A DNA stretch of 64,000 nucleotides from Lacinutrix venerupis (GTDB lineage: Bacteria > Bacteroidota > Bacteroidia > Flavobacteriales > Flavobacteriaceae), in NCBI RefSeq assembly GCF_003663945.1, contig NZ_RCCH01000001.1:496001-560000 (forward strand), written 5' to 3'. Each line of letters starts with the position of its first letter. Within the stretch, counting starts at the first letter, position 1. A program made the translations under genes and the position numbers. This document shows positions 1-8,636 of this stretch, piece by piece. Under the pieces are notes generated by a model. The model did no database searches, was not told the origin of the DNA, and saw only the letters and a list, made by a program, of their open reading frames with translations.

Positions 1-1
1 A

Positions 2-718
2 AATGGTATAAAAGTTATGACTTCTGCAGAGGTAACAAGTGTGGATACATCTGGAGAAGGTGTTAAAGCTACAGTTAAAACTAAAAAAGGTGAAGAAATA
101 CTAGAAGCTGATATTGTATTATCTGCAGTTGGTATTAAATCTAACATTGAAAACATTGGATTAGAAGATGTTGGTATTGCTGTAGATAGAGATAAAGTTT
201 TAGTAAACGATTATTACCAAACAAATATTCCTGGCTACTATGCAATTGGAGATATAACTCCTGGTCAAGCCTTAGCCCACGTAGCATCGGCTGAAGCTAT
301 TTTATGTGTTGAAAAAATTGCAGGAATGCACGTTGAAGCTATAGATTACGGTAATGTACCTGGTTGTACTTATTGTACTCCAGAAATTGCTAGTGTTGGT
401 TTAACAGAAAAACAAGCCAAAGAAAAAGGTTTCGATATTAAAGTTGGTAAATTTCCATTCTCTGCCTCTGGTAAAGCAAGTGCCGGTGGAAATAAAGAAG
501 GTTTTGTAAAAGTAATTTTCGATGCCAAATATGGCGAATGGTTAGGATGCCACATGATTGGTGCTGGTGTTACAGATATGATTGCAGAAGCTGTTTTAGG
601 TAGAAAATTAGAAACTACTGGACACGAAGTTTTAAAAGCAATACATCCACATCCTACTATGAGTGAAGCTGTTATGGAAGCTGTAGCAGATGCTTATGAT
701 GAGGTTATACATTTATAA
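2..718 (+). CDS. lpd: Dihydrolipoyl dehydrogenase, C-terminal part (cut by window edge)
   Basis: This is the C-terminal half of the FAD-dependent E3 subunit shared by 2-oxoacid dehydrogenase complexes; it reoxidises dihydrolipoamide with NAD+. The open frame runs back to the window edge, so the gene is only partial here and the first ATG in view is internal. Visible features are the second FAD-contact motif (YAIGDITPG), the start of the dimerisation domain, and the catalytic HPHPTMSE motif near the end, where the His-Glu pair acts as base. The 5' part with the GxGxxG FAD site and redox CxxxxC lies outside the window. It ends at a strong bidirectional terminator. Confidence is high from the motif set and full C-terminal length. 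Confidence 0.95.
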   Translation, partial: NGIKVMTSAEVTSVDTSGEGVKATVKTKKGEEILEADIVLSAVGIKSNIENIGLEDVGIAVDRDKVLVNDYYQTNIPGYYAIGDITPGQALAHVASAEAILCVEKIAGMHVEAIDYGNVPGCTYCTPEIASVGLTEKQAKEKGFDIKVGKFPFSASGKASAGGNKEGFVKVIFDAKYGEWLGCHMIGAGVTDMIAEAVLGRKLETTGHEVLKAIHPHPTMSEAVMEAVADAYDEVIHL

Positions 719-738
719 TAGATAAATATTATTTACAT

Positions 739-773
739 AAAAAAAAGTTCCAGAATATTCTGGAACTTTTTTT
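739..773. terminator. Bidirectional intrinsic terminator between lpd and an OMP gene
   Basis: A perfect palindrome (gttccagaat/attctggaac) is flanked by a run of A on the left and a run of T on the right. It can therefore stop transcription from both convergent genes. Confidence 0.9.
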
Positions 774-791
774 ATTATATCTATTTATGTT

Positions 792-1430
792 TTAAAACAT
801 AAAACCTAATCCTACTTGTAAAACATTATTTTTAGCATCTATTCCTTGAAATGGTGTATTGTCATCAAATATATCTGTAACTCCAAAATTGTAACGTCCA
901 TTTACAAACAAGCCACTATCAAATTTATATGATGCACCTAATGCTACACTTGTACTAAAATCTTTAACGTATGAGTCTTCAGAATTTATTTCAATATCTC
1001 CTCCATCGTTAGTAGGTTGAAAATCTAATTCTTCGTGAATTTTAAAGCCAAATTGAGGTCCAACCTCTACACTTAATCCTTTAACTAAATATGCTTTTAA
1101 TAATAAAGGAACTTGTATGTAGTCTAATTGATATTCTATATTATCATTAGTATCAAAAATATTATCTTGATCGTTTTCGGCAACATCAAATCCTTGTCCA
1201 GAATAAAAAACCTCTGGCTGAAATGATAGACGTTCAGAAATTGGAACTTCTGCAAGAACACCTACATTAAAACTAGTTCTCGATTCTAAATCTCCAAAAT
1301 CGTCACCACTAATTGTAGAAGAGTTTAAACCTCCTTTTACTCCAAATTGAACTTCTTTTGAATCTGATTGTGCATTTAAAAATACTAAACCAGAAATAAA
1401 AACTGCTGTACTTAAAATTATTTTTTTCAT
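792..1430 (-). CDS. Outer-membrane beta-barrel protein (porin/PorT-like family)
   Basis: A 212-residue secreted protein. The first 20 residues form a Sec signal peptide (MKK start, hydrophobic core, cut after NAQ). The rest alternates polar and apolar residues and ends in a Phe-rich strand (VGLGFMF), as in Bacteroidota eight-stranded barrels of the OMP_b-brl families. Typical phrases are FGVKGGLNSS near the mature N-terminus and GASYKFDSGLFVNGRYNFG near the C-terminus. It probably sits in the outer membrane; its ligand or role cannot be read from the sequence. It converges with lpd on a shared terminator. A second, unrelated-looking barrel gene lies 0.75 kb away, on the other side of aroQ. 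Confidence 0.8.
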   Translation of the reverse strand: MKKIILSTAVFISGLVFLNAQSDSKEVQFGVKGGLNSSTISGDDFGDLESRTSFNVGVLAEVPISERLSFQPEVFYSGQGFDVAENDQDNIFDTNDNIEYQLDYIQVPLLLKAYLVKGLSVEVGPQFGFKIHEELDFQPTNDGGDIEINSEDSYVKDFSTSVALGASYKFDSGLFVNGRYNFGVTDIFDDNTPFQGIDAKNNVLQVGLGFMF

Positions 1431-1679
1431 GTTATATATTTTTTGGTTATTACATCGAAATTACGAACTGTAATCCAAAAAAGATGTCCAATTAACATGG
1501 TTTAACAGCGATATTAAATTATTTAACTTTTATTAATAATTATGCTAAATATCATCCTTAAAATTTATATTTTTTTTAATATTTTATTTATGGTTATTAA
1601 TAATAAAAACATGATTTTATATTACCAATAAAATCGACTACCTTATTTAGAAAAAATTATTTTCTTAAATTTTAGAATA

Positions 1680-2096
1680 TTATAAAAAACTCTGGATAGC
1701 AAGCTCATAGCTCTGCAATCCAAATCCTAATACAACGCCTTTAGCATTGGGAGCAATAAACGATTGGTGCCTAAACTCTTCTCTAGAAAAAGTATTTGAT
1801 ATATGCACTTCTACAACCGGAGTTTCTATAGCTTTTACAGCATCTCCAATACCAACAGAAGTATGTGTATAAGCGGCTGCATTTAAAATAATACCATCAT
1901 AATTGAAACCACATGATTGAATTTTATCTATTATTTCACCTTCTATATTAGATTGAAAGTGCTCCAAGGCCACGTTGGGATATTTTTCTTTAACAGTATC
2001 AAAAAATTCAACAAAAGTTAAGCTTCCATATATGTTAGGCTCGCGTTTACCAAGTAAATTTAAGTTTGGACCGTTAATTATTATTATTTTTTTCAT
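1680..2096 (-). CDS. aroQ: 3-dehydroquinate dehydratase, type II
   Basis: Third step of the shikimate pathway: 3-dehydroquinate to 3-dehydroshikimate, cytoplasmic, a dodecamer in this family. The 138-residue length is typical. Signature motifs are INGPNLNLLGKREP at residues 7-20, the catalytic Tyr23 just after it, NAAAYTHTS around 72-80, and EVHISN followed by the Arg/His pair in REEFRH. An upstream in-frame ATG would add five residues (MYFYN); the inner ATG at 2096 is chosen because family members begin with MKKI directly before the NGPNLN motif. The divergent arrangement with xerD about 0.9 kb away, with a barrel gene between them, fits a flavobacterial core region. Confidence 0.95.
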   Translation of the reverse strand: MKKIIIINGPNLNLLGKREPNIYGSLTFVEFFDTVKEKYPNVALEHFQSNIEGEIIDKIQSCGFNYDGIILNAAAYTHTSVGIGDAVKAIETPVVEVHISNTFSREEFRHQSFIAPNAKGVVLGFGLQSYELAIQSFL

Positions 2097-2126
2097 ATTG
2101 TAAAAATACAAAAGTTATGGCATAAA

Positions 2127-2159
2127 AAAACCGAAGGTTTAAAGCTTCGGTTTTTTTTT
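2127..2159 (-). terminator. Intrinsic terminator after the second barrel gene
   Basis: The stem ccgaag/cttcgg has an eight-base loop and is flanked by seven A and nine T. It lies in the 80 bases between the stop of the minus-strand barrel gene and the start of aroQ. Confidence 0.85.
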
Positions 2160-2176
2160 ATAATATATAATTAAGT

Positions 2177-2770
2177 TTAGTTAAACTTATAAACAACACC
2201 AAAATTAATATCATTTAAGTTTAAACCAACATCGAAATTATCTGTTGACTCCGCTCCATCAAAATCTGCCTCTGAAGTAGAATATCCTAATACACCAACC
2301 GATGCTTCAATAGCAAAGTTTTTAGAAACAAAATAACTAATACCTGGTGCAAAAGCAATATCAAAACCATCGTAACCAATATCTGTTAATTTATTATCTC
2401 CAGAAGTGTAGTCTACTCCTAATTCTGTAAATAAAGAGAATTGTGTAGCTGGAGTAAAATAATATCTACCAAAGGCTCCAACAGAATATTCGTTAGAATC
2501 TACAGTATCAACACCATTATCGTCTGATGATAAAGAAGTAAAACCTGCCTGTAATCCAACAGCAATATTATTTGACACAAAATATCCAGCTTTAGGCGCA
2601 ATATTAAAAACATTAGAATCTAAATCTCCTGTTTTTTCAGTACCAAAACCTACTGCTCCAGAAATAAAAACATCTCCTTTTTCGAAACCTTTAACTGTTA
2701 CATCTTCTTGTGCGTTAACACTTGTAAAACCTAGCACTGCAATTGCAGCTGTAAAAAATAATTTTTTCAT
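2177..2770 (-). CDS. Outer-membrane beta-barrel protein with signal peptide
   Basis: A 197-residue secreted protein: MKK start, hydrophobic core and a cut after VNAQ at about residue 21. The mature part is rich in Gly, Asp, Ser and aromatic residues in alternating strands and ends GVVYKFN, with a terminal aromatic-containing strand as expected for a small barrel. Internal phrases such as GLQAGFTSL and APGISYFVSKNFAIEASVG match OmpW/OMP_b-brl type porins of Bacteroidota. No enzymatic motif is visible. It is transcribed alone, with a terminator behind it and a good -7 box in front (2800-2807, minus strand). The precise function is unknown. Confidence 0.8.
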   Translation of the reverse strand: MKKLFFTAAIAVLGFTSVNAQEDVTVKGFEKGDVFISGAVGFGTEKTGDLDSNVFNIAPKAGYFVSNNIAVGLQAGFTSLSSDDNGVDTVDSNEYSVGAFGRYYFTPATQFSLFTELGVDYTSGDNKLTDIGYDGFDIAFAPGISYFVSKNFAIEASVGVLGYSTSEADFDGAESTDNFDVGLNLNDINFGVVYKFN

Positions 2771-2799
2771 TTTAAATTGATTTTATTAATTTGAATTCA

Positions 2800-2807
2800 C
2801 AAAAGTA
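2800..2807 (-). promoter_or_regulatory. Bacteroidota -7 box upstream of the barrel gene
   Basis: On the minus strand the bases read TACTTTTG, a full match to the TAnnTTTG consensus, 30 bases ahead of the start codon. The best TTTG (2833-2836) is 25 bases away, slightly longer than usual, so the -33 element is uncertain. Confidence 0.5.
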
Positions 2808-3012
2808 TTGTACAGTTTTACACTAGTTCCATCAAAAATTGTTAAATAAAAATCAATAAAAAACAACAACTTATTTATCAATAATTTATAAAAGATATTT
2901 AACTTTTCTTTAGCTTTAATTTTTAATATTTCTTTAACAAACATTATAAACTGAATTTTAATTTTAATGAAAAGGTGCTTCATTATTAAAGTTGCTTTTA
3001 TATTTTAGTATT

Positions 3013-3909
3013 ATGAAATGGGCAAATGCACTTAAAGATTATCAACTCTATTTAAAAATAGAACGTGGCTTATCAGAAAATTCAATAAGTAACTATAGTT
3101 ATGATGTTAAAAAACTAATTAATTATTTAGAGGCTAATAATATTAGCATCTCTCCTATTTCAATATCTAAAGAAACCATTCAAGAGTTTATATATACTAT
3201 TGCTAAAACTGTAAATGCGCGTTCACAGTCAAGATTAATTTCTGGTTTAAAAGGTTTTTTTAACTATTTAGTTTTTGAAGATTATAGAGATACAAATCCT
3301 TTAGACACTATAGACTCTCCTAAAATAGGCAGAAAATTACCAGATACATTAAGCGAAACCGAAATAAACCAATTAATAAACGCTATAGATTTAAGTAAAC
3401 CACAAGGCGAGCGTAATCGTGCTATACTAGAGTTGCTTTATAGCTGCGGACTACGTGTTAGCGAACTTACAAATCTTAAAATTTCAGATTTATTTTTTGA
3501 AGAAGGATTTATAAAAGTAACTGGAAAAGGAGACAAACAAAGATTTGTGCCTATTATTGATTCTACACAAAAGTATATAGACATTTATAGAAAAGAAGTT
3601 AGAAATCATAAAAATATTACTAACGAGTTTAAAGATACTTTGTTTTTAAATAGAAGAGGAAAACAATTAACTAGAGCCATGATTTTTACCATAATTAAAC
3701 AATTGGCAGTAAAAATAAATTTAAATAAAACCATCTCACCTCACACATTTAGGCATTCTTTTGCCACTCACCTTTTAGAAAATGGTGCAGATTTAAGATC
3801 CATACAATTAATGCTAGGACATGAAAGTATAACAACTACAGAAATTTATATGCATGTAGACAAAAGTCATTTAAAAAATGTAATAAAAACCTTTCATCCA
3901 AGAAAGTAA
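3013..3909 (+). CDS. xerD: Site-specific tyrosine recombinase XerD
   Basis: Chromosome-dimer-resolving recombinase that acts with XerC at dif. The protein has 298 residues, the normal length. An N-terminal SAM-like core-binding domain covers about 1-100, and the catalytic domain follows with all active-site residues in place: Arg148 (GLRVSEL), Lys172 (GKGDKQR), His244 and Arg247 (HTFRHSFATH), His270 (MLGHES) and the Tyr279 nucleophile (TEIYMHV). A start 21 bases upstream is possible but would add a leader (MLLYFSI) not seen in the family, so the ATG at 3013 is preferred. XerC and XerD are hard to tell apart; the complete XerD-like C-terminus and the stand-alone locus favour XerD. No prophage or integron context is seen. 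Confidence 0.93.
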   Translation: MKWANALKDYQLYLKIERGLSENSISNYSYDVKKLINYLEANNISISPISISKETIQEFIYTIAKTVNARSQSRLISGLKGFFNYLVFEDYRDTNPLDTIDSPKIGRKLPDTLSETEINQLINAIDLSKPQGERNRAILELLYSCGLRVSELTNLKISDLFFEEGFIKVTGKGDKQRFVPIIDSTQKYIDIYRKEVRNHKNITNEFKDTLFLNRRGKQLTRAMIFTIIKQLAVKINLNKTISPHTFRHSFATHLLENGADLRSIQLMLGHESITTTEIYMHVDKSHLKNVIKTFHPRK

Positions 3910-3930
3910 ATAACATTTTATCGCGTTTTA

Positions 3931-3962
3931 TTGCTTTTTGCAGATTTTTTTGTATATATTTG
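3931..3962 (+). promoter_or_regulatory. Predicted promoter of the first PAS histidine kinase
   Basis: TTG at 3931-3933, 21 bases, then TATATTTG at 3955-3962: a full match to the Bacteroidota sigma-ABfr-type -33/-7 pattern, about 60 bases before the start codon. Confidence 0.6.
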
Positions 3963-4023
3963 ATTTATAGCTGTTTATTAAATTATTAAGTTCCCTTAAA
4001 AATAATTCAATTTAAGATTTGCT

Positions 4024-5166
4024 ATGCTAAAAGCTAACATTAATTTTTTTAAGAACTTAAACGCGCCTGAATCTAACCTTCATAAGCTTCAAAAAGCTTT
4101 AGAAATTTCTAAGATTGGTGTTTGGGATTTTGATGGAAAAAACAATAAAGTCTTTTTTTCTAAATCTTCTAAAGCAATTATTGGTTTAGAGGAGGATGAC
4201 TGTTTTGGCAGTAACATTAACGATTGGAATGACCGCGTACATCCTGATGATAAAAACAAGTATTTTAAAGACTTTAAAAATCATGTTGATGGAAAGACTA
4301 AGCTATATATAAATAAACACAGAGTATTGTGTAAAAATGGTAGCTATAAATGGATTTTAGATCAAGGTCAAATAATAAACAATCACAATAAAGATGGCTA
4401 CATACATTTTGTAGGAACGCACACAGATATTTCTCGACAAATAAAAAATGAAATTAAAACACACAATGCGTTAACTATTGCAACAAAACAAAATAATAAA
4501 CTTCAAAATTTTGCTCATATTGTAACACATAATCTTAAACAATATTCTGGCAATTTTGAAAGCCTATTAGAATTTTATGATCAAGCTGATACTGCTGAAG
4601 AAAAAGAAGAATTAATTACACATTTAAAAGAAGTATCTAATTGCTTAGAAAGAACAATTTTAAATCTTAATAGAATTGTTTGTGTTCAATCTAAAAAGAA
4701 TACTAGTTTAGAACGACTTAATATTAATAATTTTATAGAACAAACACTTAAGTTATTAGATGTTGTAATTATAGAAAATAATGCTACAATTAATAACCTT
4801 GTTGACCCTAAACTCTACATACAATACAATCCAGCTTATTTAGAAAGTATTATACAAAATTTACTCTCCAATGCAATTAAATATAAACACCCACAAAGAG
4901 ATCCTGTAATTACAATAAAATCTAAAATAACATCGCATAATATCACTATTTCTATAATAGATAATGGTATTGGTATAGATTTAGAAAAATTTGGAAAAGA
5001 CATTTTTGGATTATACAGAACGTTTCATAATAATAATGATGCCGAAGGCGTAGGTTTATATTTAACAAAAAATCAAATTGAAGCTTTTGGTGGAAAAATA
5101 ACAGTTGAAAGCGAAGTTAATATGGGTACTACCTTTAATATAATCATGCCTAATAAAAAATTATAA
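4024..5166 (+). CDS. PAS-domain sensor histidine kinase (soluble, orphan), copy 1
   Basis: A cytoplasmic two-component sensor kinase of 380 residues with no signal peptide or membrane segment. One PAS fold of the PAS_3 type spans about 25-140 and ends in a PAC motif (GTHTDIS). A short coiled linker leads to the dimerisation/phosphoacceptor helix with His169 in VTHNLK. The ATPase domain carries the N box (NLLSNAIKY), G1 (DNGIGID), F box (GLYRTFH) and G2 (GVGLYLTK). No response regulator lies beside it, so its partner must be encoded elsewhere. The next gene is a close paralogue with the same architecture. The ligand of the PAS domain cannot be read from the sequence. Confidence 0.9.
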   Translation: MLKANINFFKNLNAPESNLHKLQKALEISKIGVWDFDGKNNKVFFSKSSKAIIGLEEDDCFGSNINDWNDRVHPDDKNKYFKDFKNHVDGKTKLYINKHRVLCKNGSYKWILDQGQIINNHNKDGYIHFVGTHTDISRQIKNEIKTHNALTIATKQNNKLQNFAHIVTHNLKQYSGNFESLLEFYDQADTAEEKEELITHLKEVSNCLERTILNLNRIVCVQSKKNTSLERLNINNFIEQTLKLLDVVIIENNATINNLVDPKLYIQYNPAYLESIIQNLLSNAIKYKHPQRDPVITIKSKITSHNITISIIDNGIGIDLEKFGKDIFGLYRTFHNNNDAEGVGLYLTKNQIEAFGGKITVESEVNMGTTFNIIMPNKKL

Positions 5167-5282
5167 TTATATTTTATAGTACTTTCAAGACACCAAATTA
5201 AACACTTTAACGTATTTATTTACATTTAATCGTTATTTATTTGTATTTTAGCATCGAATAAAAGCAAAAAAACATTGTTTTT

Positions 5283-5290
5283 TATATTTG
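5283..5290 (+). promoter_or_regulatory. Bacteroidota -7 box ahead of the second PAS histidine kinase
   Basis: TATATTTG is a full match to TAnnTTTG, 32 bases before the start codon. No TTG or TTTG stands at the usual distance upstream, so it may need an activator or be weak. It suggests the two kinases are transcribed separately. Confidence 0.5.
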
Positions 5291-5321
5291 AAACACCCCA
5301 AACATACAAATATTATTCTCC

Positions 5322-6479
5322 ATGAATAAAATAAGTAATACCTATGAAGACATTAATGATTATGTAGATTATAATTCTAAAATAATAATCGATAATTTTA
5401 TTTCTAAATTTGCTTTAGAAAATTCTAATATTGGTGTTTGGGATTTTAATGCTTTAAATAGAACAGTTAATTATTCTATTGAAGCTCAAAAAATATTAGA
5501 TTTAGAACAATTAGACGACCAAACACAAGTTTACAATTGGCAAGATAGAATCCATCCAGAAGATTTAGAAAATGTTCTTAAAAATTTAAAAATTCATTTA
5601 GACAATAAAGCTCCTAATTATGTTAGTGAACACAGAATTATAACTAGAAAAGGGAATTATAAATGGATTAAGGATATTGGAAAAGTTGTTACAAGAGATG
5701 CAAATGGTAAGCACATTCGTATAATTGGAACGATAATAGATATCGATAAGCGTAAAAAACAAGAATCCAATATTACCGAGAAACAAAGTGTAATTAAAAA
5801 GCAAAACGAAAAACTTAAAAATTTTGCATTTATAGCTACTCATAATTTAAAATCTCATGCAGCAAATTTTGAAAGTTTATTAAACTTTTATGATGAAGCA
5901 AAAAACGACAATGAGAAAAAAGAGGTTATAGACTATTTAAAAACAATAAGTAATTCTTTAACAAAAACTATAAAAGGATTAAATAGAATTGTAAGTACAG
6001 AATCTTCAAAAGATAATAATATAGAAACTATTGACGTAAATAGCTTTGTTAACGATGCTATTAAGGCTTTAGAAATTAAAATAAAAAATACTGGAACTAT
6101 TATAAATAAAGATATTACTAGCAATTTATCTTTAGAGCAAAATCCAGCTTATTTTGAAAGTATTTTACAAAACTTAATATCTAATGCTATTAAATACAGA
6201 CATAAAGATAGAACTCCTGTAATTAATATTAAATCGCAAATAACAGAAGACCATATTATAATATCATTTAACGATAACGGTTTAGGCATAGACTTAAATA
6301 AATATGGAAATGATATTTTTAGTTTATACAAAACGTTTCATAACAACGACAATGCAGAAGGTGTTGGTTTATACCTTACAAAAAACCAAGTGGAAGCTTT
6401 CGATGGTGTTATAGAAATAGAAAGTCAAGTAAATATTGGCTCAACATTCACAATAAAATATCCAAATAAAAAAGCTTAG
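5322..6479 (+). CDS. PAS-domain sensor histidine kinase (soluble, orphan), copy 2
   Basis: Sister of the preceding kinase, 385 residues, same order of parts: a PAS_3/PAC region at about 30-143 (ends GTIIDIDKRKK), a coiled linker, phosphoacceptor His174 in ATHNLK, N box NLISNAIKY, G1 DNGLGID, F box SLYKTFH, G2 GVGLYLTK. Most residues from the H box to the end can be aligned without gaps to copy 1, while the first 30 residues differ. This supports a tandem duplication followed by divergence of the input side. All catalytic boxes are intact, so both copies should be active. No regulator gene is adjacent. It is followed by its own terminator. Confidence 0.9.
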   Translation: MNKISNTYEDINDYVDYNSKIIIDNFISKFALENSNIGVWDFNALNRTVNYSIEAQKILDLEQLDDQTQVYNWQDRIHPEDLENVLKNLKIHLDNKAPNYVSEHRIITRKGNYKWIKDIGKVVTRDANGKHIRIIGTIIDIDKRKKQESNITEKQSVIKKQNEKLKNFAFIATHNLKSHAANFESLLNFYDEAKNDNEKKEVIDYLKTISNSLTKTIKGLNRIVSTESSKDNNIETIDVNSFVNDAIKALEIKIKNTGTIINKDITSNLSLEQNPAYFESILQNLISNAIKYRHKDRTPVINIKSQITEDHIIISFNDNGLGIDLNKYGNDIFSLYKTFHNNDNAEGVGLYLTKNQVEAFDGVIEIESQVNIGSTFTIKYPNKKA

Positions 6480-6500
6480 TCTAATAGACTAAACTTTTTT
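6476..6500 (+). terminator. Intrinsic terminator after the second histidine kinase
   Basis: The stem ttagtct/agactaa with a three-base loop is followed by T-rich sequence. It overlaps the stop codon of the kinase. Confidence 0.65.
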
Positions 6501-6525
6501 ATTTTATAAAGTGTAATATTATATA

Positions 6526-8100
6526 TTATTTAGCAATATTAACTGCTCTAGTTTCTCTAATTACAGTAACTTTTACTTGTCCAGGATACGTCATATCTGT
6601 TTGTATTTTTTGAGAAATACTAAACGATAAATCTGCAGCATTTTGGTCGTTTACCTTTTCGCTTTCTACAATAACACGTAACTCTCTACCTGCTTGAATA
6701 GCGTAAGCTTTTTTTACACCTTGAAATCCAAAGGCTATTTCTTCTAAATCTTTTAAACGTTGTATATAACTATCTAAAACTTGACGTCTAGCACCTGGTC
6801 TTGCTCCAGAAATTGCATCGCAAACTTGAATGATTGGCGATAGTAAAGATGTCATTTCTATTTCATCGTGGTGAGCTCCAATAGCGTTGCACACCTCTCC
6901 TTTTTCTCCAAATTTTTCAGCCCATTGCATACCTAAAATAGCGTGAGGAGTTTCCATATCTGCTTCAGCATCTGGCACTTTACCTATATCGTGTAATAAT
7001 CCTGCACGTTTAGCTAATTTAGGATTTAAACCTAATTCTGCAGCCATAACTCCACAAAGTTTTGCAACTTCACGCGAGTGTTGTAATAAATTTTGTCCGT
7101 AAGACGAACGGTATTTCATACGTCCAACCATTTTTATTAATTCTGGATGTAGTCCATGAATACCTAAATCTATAACCGTACGCTTACCAACTTCTATAAT
7201 TTCTTGTTCTATTTGTTTTTGGGTTTTCTTAACTACTTCTTCAATTCGTGCAGGATGTATTCTTCCATCGGTTACTAATTTATGTAAAGATAAACGTGCA
7301 ATTTCACGTCTTACAGAATCAAAACATGATAAAATTATAGCTTCTGGTGTATCATCTACAATAATTTCTACTCCTGTTGCTGCTTCAATAGCTCTAATAT
7401 TTCTTCCTTCTCGACCAATTATTCGGCCTTTAACATCGTCATTCTCTATGTTAAATACAGACACACAATTATCTACAGCTTCTTCTGTACCTATACGTTG
7501 TATCGTATTTATTATTATTTTCTTGGCGTCTTGTTGGGCAGTTAATTTAGCCTCTTCCATTTTACCTTGAATGTAAGCATTAGCTTCGGTTTTTGCTTCA
7601 CCTTTAAGCGACTCTATTAACTGTGCTTTAGCATCTTCGGCAGATAAGCTTGATATTACTTCTAATTGCTCTATTTGGCTTCTATGAAGTCTATCTACTT
7701 CTTCTTGTTTTTTATCGATAATATCTAAGCGGTGATTGTAATCTTTCTTTTTAGATTCTAATTCTAAGTTTAATTTTTTATTTTTTGCTAGTTCGCTAGA
7801 AATTTGAGATTCTTTATCACGCGTGCGCTTTTCAGCATCAGACATTTTCTTTTCGCGACTAGAAATTACTTTCTCGTGCTCTGTTTTTAATTCTAAAAAT
7901 TTTTCTTTAGACTGTAATAATTTATCTTTTTTAATGCTTTCTCCTTCACTTTTAGCATCTCTTAAAATATTTGATGCTGCTTTTTTTGCATTTTTTATAA
8001 GTTTTGAAGCATTATTTTTCTCCATCATTTTTGCTATAACAAAGCCTATAATTGCTCCAATAGCTACACCTGCAATACTAAATATTATTGTATTATCCAT
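6526..8100 (-). CDS. rny: Ribonuclease Y
   Basis: Membrane-anchored endoribonuclease that starts mRNA decay. The protein has 524 residues, the family's usual length. Parts in order: one transmembrane helix (about 5-25), a long Lys/Glu-rich coiled coil (about 30-190), a KH RNA-binding domain with [15 protein letters not shown], and an HD phosphohydrolase domain with [10 protein letters not shown] and further conserved His residues (AIGAHHDE). An in-frame extension of 42 codons upstream exists but would run into the 6S-like RNA and lacks family support; the ATG at 8100 gives the standard N-terminus MDNTIIFS. It lies downstream of zapA and the RNA on the same strand. Confidence 0.96.
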   Translation of the reverse strand: MDNTIIFSIAGVAIGAIIGFVIAKMMEKNNASKLIKNAKKAASNILRDAKSEGESIKKDKLLQSKEKFLELKTEHEKVISSREKKMSDAEKRTRDKESQISSELAKNKKLNLELESKKKDYNHRLDIIDKKQEEVDRLHRSQIEQLEVISSLSAEDAKAQLIESLKGEAKTEANAYIQGKMEEAKLTAQQDAKKIIINTIQRIGTEEAVDNCVSVFNIENDDVKGRIIGREGRNIRAIEAATGVEIIVDDTPEAIILSCFDSVRREIARLSLHKLVTDGRIHPARIEEVVKKTQKQIEQEIIEVGKRTVIDLGIHGLHPELIKMVGRMKYRSSYGQNLLQHSREVAKLCGVMAAELGLNPKLAKRAGLLHDIGKVPDAEADMETPHAILGMQWAEKFGEKGEVCNAIGAHHDEIEMTSLLSPIIQVCDAISGARPGARRQVLDSYIQRLKDLEEIAFGFQGVKKAYAIQAGRELRVIVESEKVNDQNAADLSFSISQKIQTDMTYPGQVKVTVIRETRAVNIAK

Positions 8101-8118
8101 TGTTGTTAGTTTAATTGT

Positions 8119-8299
8119 AAAAAAAAAGCCTACACTAATTTTGGTTTTGTATAAACTCCTTAAAAACATGTTTAGGGCTAACAAGCTGATCAAGTATCTG
8201 CCCAAATGGTTTCCCATTAGCAGCACGCTTTTACAACTTTAACTCACCCTTTTTAAAGAATTAACTGTTGAGTTTATCAAAAAAATAATTAATGTAGGC
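8119..8299 (-). ncRNA. ssrS: 6S-RNA-like structured RNA between zapA and rny
   Basis: The gap between zapA and rny encodes, on the minus strand, an RNA of about 180 bases with the shape of 6S RNA. A 13-pair closing stem joins 8287-8299 to 8128-8140 with one G-U pair, and nine T follow directly, so the closing stem could double as part of a terminator. Inside it a second stem pairs gagtttat at 8270-8277 with ataaactc at 8151-8158. Further in are a CTTTAAAAA/TTTTTAAG helix, an AGGGT/GCCCT helix and an apical hairpin AATGG-GAAA-CCATT with a GNRA loop. The long rod, large internal loops and length fit 6S RNA, which binds the housekeeping RNA polymerase holoenzyme. The link to zapA recalls the E. 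coli ssrS neighbourhood. The structure is seen; the 6S identity is inferred. Confidence 0.78.
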
Positions 8300-8326
8300 A
8301 GTAACCTAATTTTATTTATAAGAACG

Positions 8327-8620
8327 TTAAGAACTTAAATGTAGTTCTAACATTTGGTTTAAAGTATTTAACTTTTCTTCCACATGTTCATTTACATACT
8401 CTCTATCTAAAGTTTTCTGTTCTACTTGAGATGCAAATTGTAATGCACACATAGCCAAAACATCTTGTTTATCTCTAACAGAATAACTTTGCTCAAATTG
8501 TTTTATCATAGCATCTATTTTTTTTGCAGCTTTTCGTAAACCTTCTTCCTGACTTGGCGGAATTGTTAAAGGATACACTCTATTTGCTACCGAAAGCTTT
8601 ATTTTAAGCATTTCTGCCAT
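8327..8620 (-). CDS. zapA: Cell division protein ZapA
   Basis: Small cytoplasmic protein of 97 residues that cross-links FtsZ filaments at midcell. The N-terminal globular part contains the family pattern (LKIKLSVANRVYPLTI near the start, then EEGLRKAAKKIDAMI), and the C-terminal half is a helix suited to coiled-coil dimerisation (DVLAMCALQFASQVEQ and following). Length and layout match Bacteroidota ZapA. It sits 16 bases downstream of a small coiled-coil gene, with which it is probably co-transcribed, and directly ahead of the 6S-like RNA and rny. Confidence 0.92.
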   Translation of the reverse strand: MAEMLKIKLSVANRVYPLTIPPSQEEGLRKAAKKIDAMIKQFEQSYSVRDKQDVLAMCALQFASQVEQKTLDREYVNEHVEEKLNTLNQMLELHLSS

Positions 8621-8636
8621 AATTTGCTATGTTACA

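Noticed and set aside
2786-2983. 65-codon minus-strand frame before xerD
   Set aside because: Very AT-rich, Ile/Lys/Phe-rich, no motif. It overlaps the promoter region of the barrel gene and reads as chance open frame.
3910-4023. dif site or recombination target behind xerD
   Set aside because: No 28-base dif-like palindrome is visible by eye; the sequence is a plain promoter region.
8101-8226. 42-codon N-terminal extension of RNase Y
   Set aside because: It would read through the 6S-like RNA; RNase Y normally begins just before its membrane helix at 8100.
7823-8242. 139-codon plus-strand frame over rny and the 6S-like RNA
   Set aside because: Antisense shadow of rny: Ser/Phe-rich composition with no start context or motif.
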